A stretch of 64,000 bases of DNA, from the NCBI RefSeq assembly GCF_014805625.2, contig NW_023998416.1, positions 15,603,556-15,667,555 of the forward strand, written 5' to 3'. The position numbers and the translations under genes were made by a program. The stretch's first letter is position 1, and each line of letters begins with the position of its first letter. Positions 12,501 to 25,714 of this stretch are shown here, in pieces. The notes under the pieces are model-generated. The model was not told the origin of the DNA, made no database searches, and saw only the letters and a program-made list of their open reading frames with translations. This DNA is from Glossina fuscipes. Lineage: Eukaryota > Arthropoda > Insecta > Diptera > Glossinidae.

Positions 12501-12940
12501 TGCCTTCACAAAGGGAATGGAAAAATGAGTTAATATCCATTAGAAGCATACCGTTGGTGCGATCAACGCTTAGAGGTGCTAGAAGAAATTCGATTGTTTA
12601 AAGTTTCACTTGACCTTGTTTGGGGTTGCATTTGAACAAATTAAAATGTGCACTGTTTATGAAAATTAAAAGTTAGTTCGAAATTCTGATAATCATTCAA
12701 GCAAAAAAAAAAAAAGCATAACTGCTAATATTTACTTGATGTGGTAAATTGAACAATGATTAAGTAAAATAATAAAGCATTTTTAACGTTCATTTAGAGA
12801 ATGTTTTCAATTTCGTGCTTTGTGAATGCCCTTTAAATAATGTGTTTTCAAAATACAATTCAAATTCGTTTACAATTTCAAGAACATCCAGTTTTATTTA
12901 GTTATTTCTAATTTTTTTTTTGCATACGGGCAAGGAAGCA

Positions 12941-12974
<34 letters not shown>

Positions 12975-13520
12975 TTTTTTGTGTTATATTGTTGATTTGT
13001 TCACATTGTTGATACTTTTAAAAACGAGTTGAATTAACCACACGCGTTTTTTTTCCTAAATTTAAATAAAATGTCATTAAATTCATTAAAAAAGTTCATA
13101 AACTTTTTATTATAAAGATTTACAGATAAATCACTTACCGATCTCTTATATTTTCCAAGTAATCAGCTATATAATCAACCATAGATTTGGCGAAATCGCG
13201 AAATTCTGGAGCTTCCATATCGATCTGTAATTGGCAAACAAATTTTTACTATTATCTTATCATAAATATGATATGAAATCAATTATCGTTTTATGAAATT
13301 TTTAAATATATAAATTATCCATTTAATTGCCTGTGCATAAGCATAGTCTCACTCTTTCTCTATAGAGTCTATAGAGTGCGGACTTCTGCTTACGCGAATT
13401 CAATTGCTTAAGCAGAGATTTAAATTCACGGTTAATACGAACATGTCCACTCACCGATGTATTTGGATCTAATTTATCCACATTAATCTTCAAAGTGTTC
13501 TTTGAATTTCCATCACCCAT
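9567..13520 (-). CDS. Ddc: Ddc: aromatic-L-amino-acid (dopa) decarboxylase
   Basis: Coding exons in transcript order are 13520-13455, 13224-13139, 11578-11344, 10744-10346 and 10280-9567 (499 residues). It decarboxylates L-dopa to dopamine and 5-HTP to serotonin, for neurons and for cuticle sclerotisation. The PLP lysine is near residue 327 (N-F-N-P-H-K), preceded by V-D-A-A-Y-A-G. The discriminating site has His (Q-A-H-S-S-V-E-R), unlike Asn in amd. The first coding exon supplies 22 residues before I-D-M-E-A-P-E-F; in Drosophila this part belongs to the neural isoform and the epidermal form starts at the M-E-A-P. A plausible acceptor (ctag) sits just upstream of the first ATG, so an untranslated leader exon further up is likely. 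The long intron 11579-13138 holds an R1 copy and a 28-T tract. Confidence 0.96.
11740..12010 (-). repeat. R1 dispersed repeat, inside a Ddc intron
   Basis: Antisense copy: a 'taaatacccaacatcacttcgtttaatata' like edge, a 'gagagtggtcaaaaaaggtgac' box and a 'cagacggacagacaagataaggc' box, all matching 45495-45810 closely. It lies in the same transcriptional orientation as Ddc. Confidence 0.7.
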
Positions 13521-13669
13521 TGCGCCAACAATCAGTTCGCTAGTATTTAAGATAAGCACAAGAGTTTCCCAACACCGTTAATATTAAAAGCCAAATGTTG
13601 TTAGTAAAAAGCAAGCTTAGTTGTTAGTTAGAATTTATTTTATAGTAAACATTCAAAGATTTAAAAAGT

Positions 13670-13678
13670 TTTATATAC
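13670..13678 (-). promoter_or_regulatory. Candidate Ddc TATA box
   Basis: The minus strand reads TATATAAAA about 150 nt upstream of the first Ddc ATG. No other promoter element was recognised, and AT-rich surroundings make chance occurrence common. Confidence 0.25.
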
Positions 13679-13739
13679 ATAAAATAATACATGAAATATT
13701 AGGAGAGGCTGTCCTGTGGTGTCTTAAAAGAAGGAAAAC

Positions 13740-14110
13740 AGATAGAGGTATTATAGGCGAGCAAGGCCAACCGTTAAATACCATATACCTGTTCATCTAA
13801 CACAACAATTCAATGTAAAAGTGCGCTATTCCTGAAAGCCCTTACATCGGGGAATACCCAGAACGTGGTCTCTAATTTAATTTTTTCATTCTTTACTTTT
13901 CTTCTTAAAGATTTGATTCTTCTTCTCCTATTTTGATCATAAAACTTGCAAACTAGACTTTGTCGCCTTGTAAAGGCTAGCTTTTCATAAGAACCCTTTT
14001 TTTATTTGATGAGATGTAAAAAATAGACTTATGTGGTCCAAATTTGCTACAGTTAATTTTTATGTCAAATTGCCATTATGTCAATTTTCAATTCTCAACA
14101 TAAAATATTA
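13740..14110 (-). repeat. R1 repeat, degraded copy
   Basis: Begins with 'aggcgagcaaggccaacc', then 'ttaaataccatatacc', and further in 'gtggtccaaatttgctacag', boxes shared with the copies at 17270 and 22425. A (GGAA)n-type run follows near 14175-14200. Confidence 0.55.
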
Positions 14111-17100
14111 AAAAATTAGTTCTCTTTGCCATATAATGGCTTACCATTCACGACAACTCTCATATGGAACACGATGCAACAAAGGAAGGAAGGAAGGAAG
14201 TTTTGATGCAATTCATTATTACGTTAAATTAATATTTGAATTTATTCAAAGCGTAAAACATCATTCTCCACCACTGCACCACTTATCATTTTATAGAATT
14301 TGTCAGGATATGACGAGAACCGTACGTTTGGTCAAGCTGTGGGTTGAATTGGTTCTTGTTGTTGAAACACTTTTAATCTACTTGTTTTATTTATATGTGG
14401 TATAGCTTCAACGTCGACGTTTTCCCTATTAGTTTGAATTTTCGATTTGTCTTTCTCGGCGCTTTACATTACCTTACATTTTTAATAGGTACCATAGGGA
14501 CGAGGTTAATACTTTTCTATATCAAAAATTATGCGTTCATCTCACACAACCTCTTTCAACTCATGTAAATGTACACTTGTTCTTCGGAAGCTGACTAAAG
14601 TTATTTTCAAAATTGGTGTTTACAATACTAAACATATATATATGAAGATATATACAATGACTGAATTCTATGCATATATTGGTTCTTGTAGATTTTGCAA
14701 ATAATATGAGAGATTGTGTAGATCAATAACCAAAGCATTCCCGAAATCTATCAGGATATTCGGCTGTAGTCATATAGAAGGGCATACGTCTTGGGGAAGT
14801 AATTGAATCCTTACACGCAAGGACAATGGCAAAATGATTTTCTATAAGCTCGCTCGTGGCAGAACAGAGACAACAACTAAGAAACTTTTATACCCGCCAT
14901 CTTTGTCATTAAAAATTTGAATGAAACGGAAAAAATTAAATTTCCATAGTCGCTTTTTGCAATTTTCTGCTTTCTGGTAATGTAAGATCGCCCATAGAAT
15001 TTACGTGAAGACGTTGTTTATTGCATCTGAAAAAGCCGAATTATTTTGCTTTGAAAAACAGACGTGGCCTTAGTTTATGTGGTACTATAGGTCTGTCCTT
15101 TTATCGGTTTGGTTCAATTTCAACAGCAATTTTCTTGCACGAACTTCCGATGTTTTCAGCAAATTTAAAATCGATATTGTATTTTTTGCTTCACCGAAAA
15201 TGTTTAGCGAGCATATATATCTGGTTGGACACACAGACAAGCGTAGGTAGAAAACGTTTTGAAAAACTAAACATACGCTTACAGATATCAATGATGCCAT
15301 CCTTTCAATCTATTGAATATTATATTCATTAAATCCAAAACGGATCTTGTATTCACGCATAGTCCCCGTAGCATCTTCATATATAATAATAAATAATAAT
15401 ACAGTGTGTAAGAAAAAAAAAAAGCGTTGCCTTTTTTCCGCTTTTAGTTTAAAAGCAAGTTTGACACTCAAAGCGCTAGCTGAAATCAAACTGAATCAAC
15501 AATAAAAAGATTTAAGTAGCTACCAAAAAGTAGCTACCGAGCAATGACCTAAATTTTATTAGACTTTTAATTTTATTTTTTAGGGATATATTTAATAAAA
15601 GCTCTTATGTGTTAATAAGTTAAGAAGAAACTTCGCGAGTAGGGACAGGAAGGAACAGGAAGTTCATAAAGTCAACCTGTTCAAAAAGAAAAAAATAGTA
15701 AACAGTTATCTATCGCCTTCCCTTTCGTATTGCTCTCCATAAAAATGCACATTAACAAGCTCTCAGAAACACACAGTGAGAGCAACACATGTAGAAAATA
15801 ATACAGAGAATTACCAGAGGCAACTAAACGACAAGATGGTCCAACGTTTTGCTCAAAATTCAGATTAGGAGATTGTTACGGAACTCTTGCCCTTTTGTTA
15901 TCAGTAATAGTGGTATGTATAGTAATCCTGGTAGCAGTTACTTGACTGCTTGCTCTTTTATCTTCATTATTCGTATGGGCAAGGATCCGATTGATAGATT
16001 CTTAACATGAAGTTGCGTTCTCTAAAACGTTTGCAAATCTACGGAAACGACTACACAATTCTGTGTTTTCTGTCTTACATATATATATATAGGTGAGTTC
16101 GAACGAAAAAAATCAATCAGTAAATATGTATGTACCAAATATAATTTGTTTTCTTTTCATTGTTTATTTCATATTGAAATATTGTACAATTTATGTTCAC
16201 CAAATGCTTTAATAAATTTCAGTGAAAATTTTCATAGCAACAAGTATGAAGAAACTTTTCATTACTACAAAAAAATGATGCTTTAGAAATAATTTGTCCT
16301 GTTATTTATATATTTATTTACTTGCACCTACAACTGACGGGGATTTTTGCAGTTTTCCACATCATATATGAGTTATTGTACAATAGGCGTTGCCTATTTA
16401 TGTCTAGACTATATTCCAGAATGCCCTAGCATGCTGTAAATTTGTCCAAATTATTCCCCAGTTTTTTCATATTTCTTCATAAACTATAAAAACATATGGT
16501 GGACATGAAGAGCAAGCAGCCTAATGGCCGCTAACTAACATTATTAGTTTGAATTTTGAGCAAACTGTTGTACCACTGTGTCATTTAGTTTACTGTGAGA
16601 ATGCACACTGAGGACTAAACATGAACAAAGTAGTAGACTTCGACATGACGGAAACATGAATTCTTTTTATTTTTCATTTTTCTAAGAACCCGCAATAGAA
16701 TTGAAGGTATTACGTGCATTTTTTTTAATCGCTTTATTTGCTCAAAGTTCAGGTCAATCAAACTAAAACTTTAGAGGAGGATTAGATCAAAGTTGAATCG
16801 CTGTTTTCGCAGAACTATATTTAAAGCCAATGAACACGATTTTTTAGGAATAGATGCCATGGAAGTCAAACTCGGTGTGCTATCCCACTTACACAGTAAC
16901 TGTAACTAACCCACTAAGGCATCAATTTAATATCTTTGCAGACGTTTTCAGTGGAAAATATGCAGTGGTAATAGCTGATCGCGCTGGCTTTGTACTGGAA
17001 TTAATGCAAATATGCATACACGACAATTTATTTTGCTTTGATTATTCGTTGATTTATGCAAGTTCACAATAAATCTACCTTTTCACTAAAGGTTAAATTT

Positions 17101-17269
17101 TTTTTTGAAATATTTTTACTACTATGTTTTATTAAATGTGTTGAAAAATTAGTAGGGAATGCGTGGAAAAATTCTGATTACCTGAAACAAATTTCTTTCC
17201 TTCACTTTTTTTCATAAAAAAGTTAAATCGTGAAACAATTTCACGACTTTTCAAAAAAAAAAAAAAAAA
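14111..17269. other. Gene-free spacer
   Basis: AT-rich DNA upstream of Ddc. The open frames are short, lack codon character and match nothing I know. It may hold Ddc enhancers, but none can be named from the sequence. Confidence 0.5.
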
Positions 17270-17735
17270 ACAAGTAAGAACACTATTGTCGGTCAAGGCC
17301 GCCCATTTAATACTCTACACGATATTGTCTAACACAGTTCTTATATTTGTATGAAGTTACGATTATGGGTCAATTTTCATGGTCACATATTAAAACGTAG
17401 TGTTTTATGCTCTACAAAGACTCAATTTATTGTAGGAAAAGATCAAAGAAACTGACCGAGATGGTCCAAATTTGGTACAGTTAATTTTTTTATAATAAAT
17501 TACTATTATTATATAATTTTCATCATATCAAGGTACAAAATGTCATCAAAATATTTGAAAAATTGCGTCCTATACCTTGGACACAGATTTACATGAACAG
17601 ATATCAGACGAACAGATGGACAGACATGAATGATTCTGAATCGATCGGTAAAATAAAAGGTGGGTCTATCTTAAGTCCTTCTTTCCCTATTAACTTAATA
17701 TATCCTGTACCACAAGCCAGGTAGGGCTCATGCAC
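17270..17735 (-). repeat. R1 dispersed repeat, long copy
   Basis: Reads in antisense from 'caagtaagaacactattg' through 'gagatggtccaaatttggtaca' to 'gattctgaatcgatcggt' and a 'gtaccacaagcc' edge. One of the two longest copies. Confidence 0.75.
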
Positions 17736-18954
17736 ACAGTCACCGCATCCACCTCATAGAGTTCCTAGTAGCTATTTCCTTTCCCACTTAGGAAACTGTT
17801 TCGCGATAGTCATTTGAAATCGATTGAACCTATTAGATAAGCTTTACTAATTGCCCTAAGGTGCGATTATAAAATCTATTACAATTACAAATTTCTGTAA
17901 ACAAACAAATCGATGACAATTGTGGTAATCTAGGAAAAGAAGTTTACATTGATGTTTAGAGAGCGCGGATTTCTTAAAATATACAAATTCCCCTTAATTA
18001 TTTATTAATTTTTAGTAAATTTTATCCAATTCATTTCGTTCGATCGCATTCAATGATTCAAGATCAAATAAAATTTAACGAGAAATAAGTTTAATGCATT
18101 TAAAGTGTACTTTAAAGCGATGTGAATCTGAAAAAAATCCCATAACATCCACAATGCATGAATCAACGATATATCTTGATTAATAATAGCGAGAACTGAA
18201 AAAAATGCAAGTCATAAATTTAGTAAACAATAGTAAAAGAATGTATGTATATTTATATATGTATGCAGCGTGCGCCAGGTGTAAGCAAGCAGTCAAGCTC
18301 GTAAATGAATTAATTAATGGCTAAGCCATTTACTAATTGAATGCATTGCTAACTAGGAATGCGTTAGAATACAAAATTAAAATAATTTTATAAAAAGAAA
18401 CCGTGATCTCGCATCACTATCGACCAAATTCAATTAATGAAAAAGCAAAAAATTATCTTCGTGTTGGGTCAAATTTTTTAATACTCACTGCTAGTTTTGG
18501 TGACACAAAGTATTGCCGGATAAAATTTGATTTTCTAAGCAGATCTTGTAACAATGATTTTTAACGGTCATCCGGGCAACTGTTACTTATATATACCTAT
18601 GAACATAACCGATCGCTCAGGGAGTGTCCTCTATACGTATAACTTGTTGATGGATGAAAAAACGAAGGAGATAGGAAGGCTAATTGGTATGTGCCCAATC
18701 GGAAAATGTTATGCCTTTACGCGACTGAGCAAGTATTGTCTGTGATTTTACATGGACAGACGGACATACACATCTAGTAGTCGATATGTATTTACTTGTA
18801 CGTCCGATCATTATCTTTACTTGTGAACTTTTGATAAGATGACTTTGTATGTCTGTGCCTAGACGTAGGGGGTTGCTTTTTGTTAACGTGAAAGCAAAGC
18901 TGAATTTTATATAAATTAAAGCAAAGACATTCTGTTGTGATTTATTCCTTTTAT

Positions 18955-19360
18955 ACACTACAACCCTTGTGGTGCAAGAGTATATTAAGCTTGTGCGGAT
19001 GTATGCAAAACCCAGAAAGACTTGACATAGAACCACCTTCTGTTATACTGATCGATTCAGCATCAGTTTTTACATCGATCTGAGCTTGTCAGTCTGTCCG
19101 TCCGTCAGATTATTCATGCATTCTTGTATTTAATCTGCAGGTTGCAACTTTTAAGATATTTTGATGAAATTTGATAGCATTAAAGGGTTTTCGACCAAGA
19201 GTAAACACTATTGAAAATGATTGGAATCGGAACACTTTTTCGACCAGCTTCCACGTAACGTCTCATTTTGAAAAGTCAATATATAGATAACTGTTCATTG
19301 GTGCGGAGCATTTAATGTTGGGTTGCGCCTCACTGTAGTCTTTTAACTTGTTTTAGTTAC
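18955..19360 (+). repeat. R1 dispersed repeat
   Basis: Sense copy: 'gtggtgcaagagtatattaag', 'gatcgattcagcatcag', 'gtcagtctgtccgtccg', then 'tcgaccagcttccacg' and a 3' edge near 'agtcttttaacttg'. Confidence 0.75.
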
Positions 19361-19944
19361 TGAATGGTTAAGTCGTAGCTAGCACGTAAATATGAATGAA
19401 TTCGATTTATCCAAATGTTTATTATTCTCGTTAATATTACAGTGTGTGCGACCAGCTTTAATGGGGATTTACTATTAAATTTGTTTCTCATATCCACTAC
19501 TTCACAACTTACGTTAAATGCTTATTCTACTAGGGATCAATCAAAGTATGATGTTAAGCAGTTAGAAATTGAGAACCTCGCAGACAGAGCGCGAATAATG
19601 GTCTACTTAACGTCCTTAGCTTTAATTACAAAAGTTTAAAGTACGTATGAAAATGTGCAAATTTTTTTATATATGATTTCCTGGTAATTGCACGTGAATC
19701 CTGAATGTATTTAGCTACTGGATAATTGAAGATATCTAAGCAAAGTTTCAACCCCATAAAGTTGTTACCAGCAAAACAATAGAAATGATTTCCATATTTA
19801 CAGACATCCAATTTTATATTATTCAGATACATCAATCAATAATTTCCGGGACGAGAAAAAGAAAAAAAAAATTTTTTTTCCAAAATACGGTTTTATTCAT
19901 CACTGTAGTTTCCTTCAAATCAGCCCAAAATTTCTCTAACATTT

Positions 19945-20215
19945 TCATGCTACAAGAGTGCATTAAGCTTGCGCGGGTGCTTGTAACAACTTTAGATAGA
20001 CCCATTTTTTATTGGGCCGATTGATTCAGAATCTTTTAATGAATTTATTACTAATCGATTCAGAACCTTTTTCCGATACAATATAGACTTGTCTATCCGT
20101 GTCCTAGCTGCTAATGTAAATCCATATAACTTGTGCTCAATTAGGCAAAGCGACGAAGAGTATTGAATAGTCGGCCTTGCTCAACTATAATGTTTTTACT
20201 TGCTTTGCAACTATT
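19945..20215 (+). repeat. R1 dispersed repeat, short copy
   Basis: Sense copy with 'gctacaagagtgcattaagc', a duplicated 'gattcagaa' box, and the 3' edge 'aactataatgtttttacttgc'. The middle is deleted relative to other copies. A (TTTA)n run lies just after, near 20285-20310. Confidence 0.7.
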
Positions 20216-20931
20216 GTGAGAATAGTCATATATCTTTATAACTGGGTGTCAACGACAACAATGCATGTAAAGCAAAGAATTTACTTTATTTATTTATTTA
20301 TTTATTTATTCACATATGAAATTTCAGCTAAAATAAATTAACAGAAGAATTTAATTGATCCCTTAGAAATAAATCTTCTGATAATTAATAAAATGTGGGA
20401 AATGTGATCAAATCAGATCAGAATTTTAAATTAATCGGGAATACATGTATATATAAAGATGGCCTCTAAAGGGGAAATAAGTGTAGTAGACTACTGTCTA
20501 CTGTTTCTATGAATTTTTCTAATACTTTTTAAATGACATTAAAAAAATATTATTAAATTTGGAATAAATCTCTTCTTCTTTTTACTGATTTTGCGCTGAA
20601 AAGAAGCAATACATATATTATAGTATGTATACTATCAACGATGAATACTAACTAAATAAAAACGAAAGAAAAAATTTGGGATTTAAAATATTTTACAATA
20701 ACCTGTTGAATAAGTATTAGATCTTAATTTAAACGTATGCTTTTTCAAATGCACAAAAATGTGATTGCATTCGAATTCTTGTTAACCTTGATATAAAGCC
20801 AAAGCGAAATGAACGAACTGTTTCAATGTACTTGAAAGTACAAGCTAATTGCTACAGACATACAAACATTATGCAACTTATTTTAAACAATATTTAAAAT
20901 GTTAAGCTAAAACACCACCAGCCAAGATTTA

Positions 20932-20934
<3 letters not shown>

Positions 20935-20971
<37 letters not shown>
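20935..20971. repeat. (AT)n microsatellite
   Basis: About 18 AT units without interruption. Confidence 0.95.
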
Positions 20972-20973
<2 letters not shown>

Positions 20974-21496
20974 TTAGAGATAGATATATACTGTTGTGCC
21001 AAAATTGATTTAAAAGACTTAAATTTAACAGTTACTTCACTTAAAGTACTCCAATCTACCACTTACTCTTTATTAATCTTTAATGATATATTTTATTGTT
21101 GTTGTTCTAATAAGTAAGCACTTAATTTAATTAATTATAATTAATTTTGTTTATTGTTATTGAAATTTTTATTTTACCACATACACAAGTGTAAAATGAA
21201 TTAAATTCACAATTCGAAGGTTATATTATTTGTCACTTTTGTTCACTTCACAGCCCGAAGATTTTCTAAAACGATAAACTTCTAAGCTTTATACGAGTTG
21301 TTTGCCTTATTTCAAATAGTAGTAAACACACCGCTACACGCTAACAATGAGACTGAAATTACTCCGCAGCTTGGGGCAGTTTTTAAAGCAAAAATCTTTT
21401 TAAAGCAAAAATCAGGACCGGTTCATATATACTCAGTACAGGGCACATTTTCAAACCATCACTCTGCAATAGATTTTTGTGTTCATTTCTCTCAGT

Positions 21497-21515
21497 ATCT
21501 CTCTCTCTCTCTTTC

Positions 21516-21578
<63 letters not shown>

Positions 21579-21579
21579 T
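21497..21579. repeat. (TC)n microsatellite with TTTC interruptions
   Basis: About 80 bp of pure pyrimidine, mostly TC units. Any frame through it gives a Leu/Ser run that should not be taken as protein. Confidence 0.95.
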
Positions 21580-22424
21580 CTGCCTTATCTTTTCATTCAT
21601 TTATTATTGAATGCGGGGTTTAAACTGTAGAATTACTTATATTAACAATTAATTAATCGCATCGTAGGCATCGATGTGATTGATATCACACTTGAAATAA
21701 TTTCATTCCTCAATGACTTCTGGATTAGATAAACACTAAAATATGATAGAGAGTCAGTTTTAAATCTCAAACAAACCAAATTTATTTATGTATATCAGAA
21801 GTAATTCGACAACTGATTGTAGAATTGATTGATTTGAAATCGGGACACAGGGATAACTAGTGCGATAGGGCAAGAGTTGGAAATAGTTTCTGCTGAAAGC
21901 GTTTCGATCCGATTAATATCCAGCGATTTTTGTAACAACGCAAGACGAAGGAAAGTTTAAATGGAACGGAGGGAAGCAGAAGACTAAGGTGCAGAAAACT
22001 TTTTTTTCTTTACCTTGCACTTGGAAAACTAAAATTGTAGTTTGAAAAGAAGTAAAAAAGATTCAAGTGGAATACACGCCAATTACTCTTCTAATTGTTT
22101 TTCTTGGTCAAGGGATTAAGTCCAACGCTGTTACCATAGTAATGAACGCCTAATGCTTTAACTTCTTGTTGAATAATTCGGTATTAGTTACAGGAATAGT
22201 CATTATAACAAGGTCTCGTGAAGAAACTCTTACTGGATTATGCTTAAGTTCCTCTCCTGCGAAGACCCGAACGGTATTATACTCAAGAGCATCACCTCTT
22301 TATAAGTTGTGCGAGGTTTGTTATTTTTTCTTTTCGCTCTAAATAAAATTTCGATGAAATCGAACGATAATAATAGTTAAAAGCACTATTATGGAACACC
22401 CTACATTACTTCATCTAATACAAC

Positions 22425-23010
22425 AGGTAAGAACATTATAGTCGAACAAGGCCAACCACTAAATACCCTACCACCACATTGTCCAACACAATTCTTAATT
22501 TTATATGAAATTATAAGACTGTTATGGGCCAATTTTCATCACCACACATATTAAAACTTAAACTTCTCTGTCCTATTAGAGTAGGAACGAAAAAATAGGC
22601 CGAGATGGTCCAAATTTGATACAGTTAATTTTTTATCTTGAGTTACTATTATTATCTGATTTTCATCTTGAATATTAGACCTTTTCGGTCATACGTACTC
22701 TAGTTTTCATTATGTAGGGGGGAGTTCAAACCATTTTTTCGAGCCGTTCGGAAGTTTTCATGCCAATCATACCAACAAAATACTATGACTTTGCCACCTT
22801 TGTTGAGAAACTTTGCCTCCATATAACGATTTTTCAAAATAGGGCGTTATAAGGAGAGCGGTCAAAAAAGTAGAGTGGAGTGATCTCAACCGTTTTCAGT
22901 AGCGCTCGTCCTTGGTACGTCTCTGCATCAAACTGCAACTTGAACCCATAAACAAAACGTGCACAGACATCATGCGGATAGACCTATTAGAAAGTGATTC
23001 TCAGTCGATC
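22425..23010 (-). repeat. R1 dispersed repeat, longest copy
   Basis: Antisense. Starts 'aggtaagaacattatagtcg' then 'acaaggccaaccactaaata', passes 'gatggtccaaatttgatac' and 'ggagagcggtcaaaaaagta', and ends 'gattctcagtcgatcgg'. It links the boxes seen separately in the 11740 and 17270 copies, so it is the best guide to the full element. Confidence 0.75.
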
Positions 23011-25714
23011 GGTGTATAAGTACAGTCGCCAAGTAGAACAAAAACTGAAAGTTAGATTTGTGACGGATTCAAACTTGGATTATAAGTACAGCCTGGTAAC
23101 TGCTAAAAAATTCTTCCTATTCACTCACTTCCTCTCATTAAATTATCAATTGTTGATTTGCTGAATTTTAGAAGGAAAAAAAAAAAGAAGAAAAAAATTA
23201 CTGGCTCGATATCATGCGAACAAAAAGTTATTCATTCAGTTTGCATATATTAAACTTCAGACACACATATACATTTCGATATTTTAAAGGCCCTCGAAAT
23301 CCTTTCAACCTCCTACGGTCTTGTCTGGTTTTCTAAAACGTCACTCACATACAGATTTATTTCAGTATCCTTTGCACGCTATCTCATGCATGCACAGAAA
23401 AGCACAATGTAGAAAAAATAAATAAATAAAAGTTGAAAATAAAAAGAATTTGCTTAAAATCGTAATCCAATTTTTATAATATAATATAAAATAAACAGAC
23501 CTAACTTCTCCGATTTTGTGCTAATGCAATGGCAAAAATCGACATAACCGGATAATGTTAGGGGCAGGCTATATGTAAAAAACAAGTTCTCTTTATAAAC
23601 GGCTCTTTTTTCCTCCTTCATACAATGGTCAAATAAGACCATATACATATTAACGGTATAAAAGAAATTACAATTTTCGATTTCTTCCATTCCTTTATAT
23701 AGGGATATCCATCCAGCTAGATTATTAAAACCAATTTCATATTCATTAGCAACAATTTTGCTCGAAACATAATCAATGCTGGGAGACGTACGAAACTTTA
23801 TGCTAACTAAGAGAAATTGCTACTATGAGCCCGATCACCAATACAATATGGTAAAATTCCGAACTAGAAGAAGCACATAAGACATCAGGTCGGTGCTGAC
23901 CCGTCTTATTAACTGTTCCCATCTTTTCACGCTCTTGAACAGCTTGAGTTGGCAAAGTTAAACCAATTTCCCAGAAAAGGTTTAATAACGATAACCATAG
24001 CCATAGGTTTAGTAACCCCATTACGATCATTTGATATCGATTCCGACAATTTAGTCCTTTTCATATAGCAAATTATGCCTTGAAGTAATGAAATTTTACG
24101 TAGAAAAGCTTACATAGAACAAAATATACTAATGTTACTTATACGTAAGGTACACATAATTGGTTTAACTTTTAGTATAGTAATAGTACGCACACACACA
24201 ATACACAAGCGAATGAATTCTTTGCTCTATTAGCTTCGTTATGTGCTCTTCGTCAGAATTATTCGAATATTTCTTATTACAATGGCATAAGCGTTTGTGT
24301 GTTGAACGATGCTCATTCACATTGAACCCCGCAATGACGTAGATTCAACTGTTTTTTTTTTTTTTAATGCAGGGGAAATTTTCTACTTACACAGAAATCT
24401 CAACAATAAATTGTCTTGAATTCCCCATACTTCTGTAGACGATAACTTGTGTGTTAACAGTGAGTTCGAATATGGTGACAAAGATATGTTTTATCACTAA
24501 GCTTAGAAAAGAGGAAAACGTGCTCTTAATAGCTACAGCGATGTTGTACAAGTTTTTCCGACCATTATAATAATGAAAGATTATGCTCTAATGGTTTTCA
24601 TACCCTATGACAGATGGATGCAATGCCCGACCATTTCAGATTCCCTTTCTATAGCGTATGCATATAGTCACTATAGCGTATGCATATAGCATCCTTTTTC
24701 GTTTAATGATCGGCACAATTCCATCAGTTGTTGTTCATTAGTCCAGTTCAATACCGGGTTTAATAGTTCACTGAGATGCAATCTGATTTCTTCCGCTTCG
24801 GAAATATAACGCTACACTTAAATTTTAGTACATAGCTCGAACTATTCAATCAGCGCTAGTATTGCGACTCCAAATACGCCCTCCCTCTAGGGAGAGGTTT
24901 AAAGTACTCTTAAACACTCAACATTTTATCACAATTGTCATATTCCACCCTGTAGTGGTAAATGTGAAAATCACTTCTAAAGGAGATGAATCAACAAATT
25001 CCTTTCGCTTCTTTTCTCTTATGGTTTTATACATTTGTGTATGCAATGCAAAAAGTTTTTCTTTCATTTCAGGAAGAAAGATGAATGCGCAGAGTGGGTT
25101 CCTTTTGTTTGCTTTGTCATGATTTAGCAAACCAAACAAAACGACCCACTTGTTGATATTTTTACAAGTTAGAAGGACTTTTGAAGCCTTTTAAATTGCA
25201 GAGAAGCCGACAACTATATATAATATATTCTCAAGTATGGCAATAAAATATTATATTATTTATAGAGGAGAGTCAATCAACAATGCCAGCGAAATTAAAT
25301 AATTTAAACGAAATGAAGCGAACATTGGAAAAATTAGTAGCTAAAAAAGCAGTTGTTTTAAATTCGAACTTAAATATTTTATAATCATAGGATGCAACTT
25401 TTTATAGCTTTCCTTAAATTTTAAACGAGTTGCTGGAATTTAATTAATTGATCACATAAAGCCGAACATTACTACCGCTGAAGAATAATAAAATAAATGA
25501 AAAATTTAAAGGCGTTAAACTATATTGATCACAAGGCGACATTTCAGCAATCATTATTTTAATTAAACCCAATCTTAACAAATTACGCCATTGCATGACT
25601 CTGGTTCACTAAGAAAAGGGTCGGGAGTAACTAAAATAATTTTTTTTTTTTGCTCTATGCCTTAGAAAAACACAAAATATCATATACAGGTCAGATATTT
25701 TAAACACCCTACAC
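23011..25714. other. Gene-free spacer
   Basis: No gene recognised. It contains an imperfect 22-bp tandem pair at 24649-24692. A minus-strand frame at 23803-24030 with hydrophobic ends was considered and set aside. Confidence 0.45.

Noticed and set aside
21298..21630. 110-aa frame with a Leu/Ser-rich stretch
   Set aside because: The stretch is the translation of a TC microsatellite.
23803..24030. 75-aa minus frame with hydrophobic N- and C-termini, superficially like a GPI-anchored protein
   Set aside because: Almost no cysteines, no family match, no upstream exons; probably random AT-rich coding.
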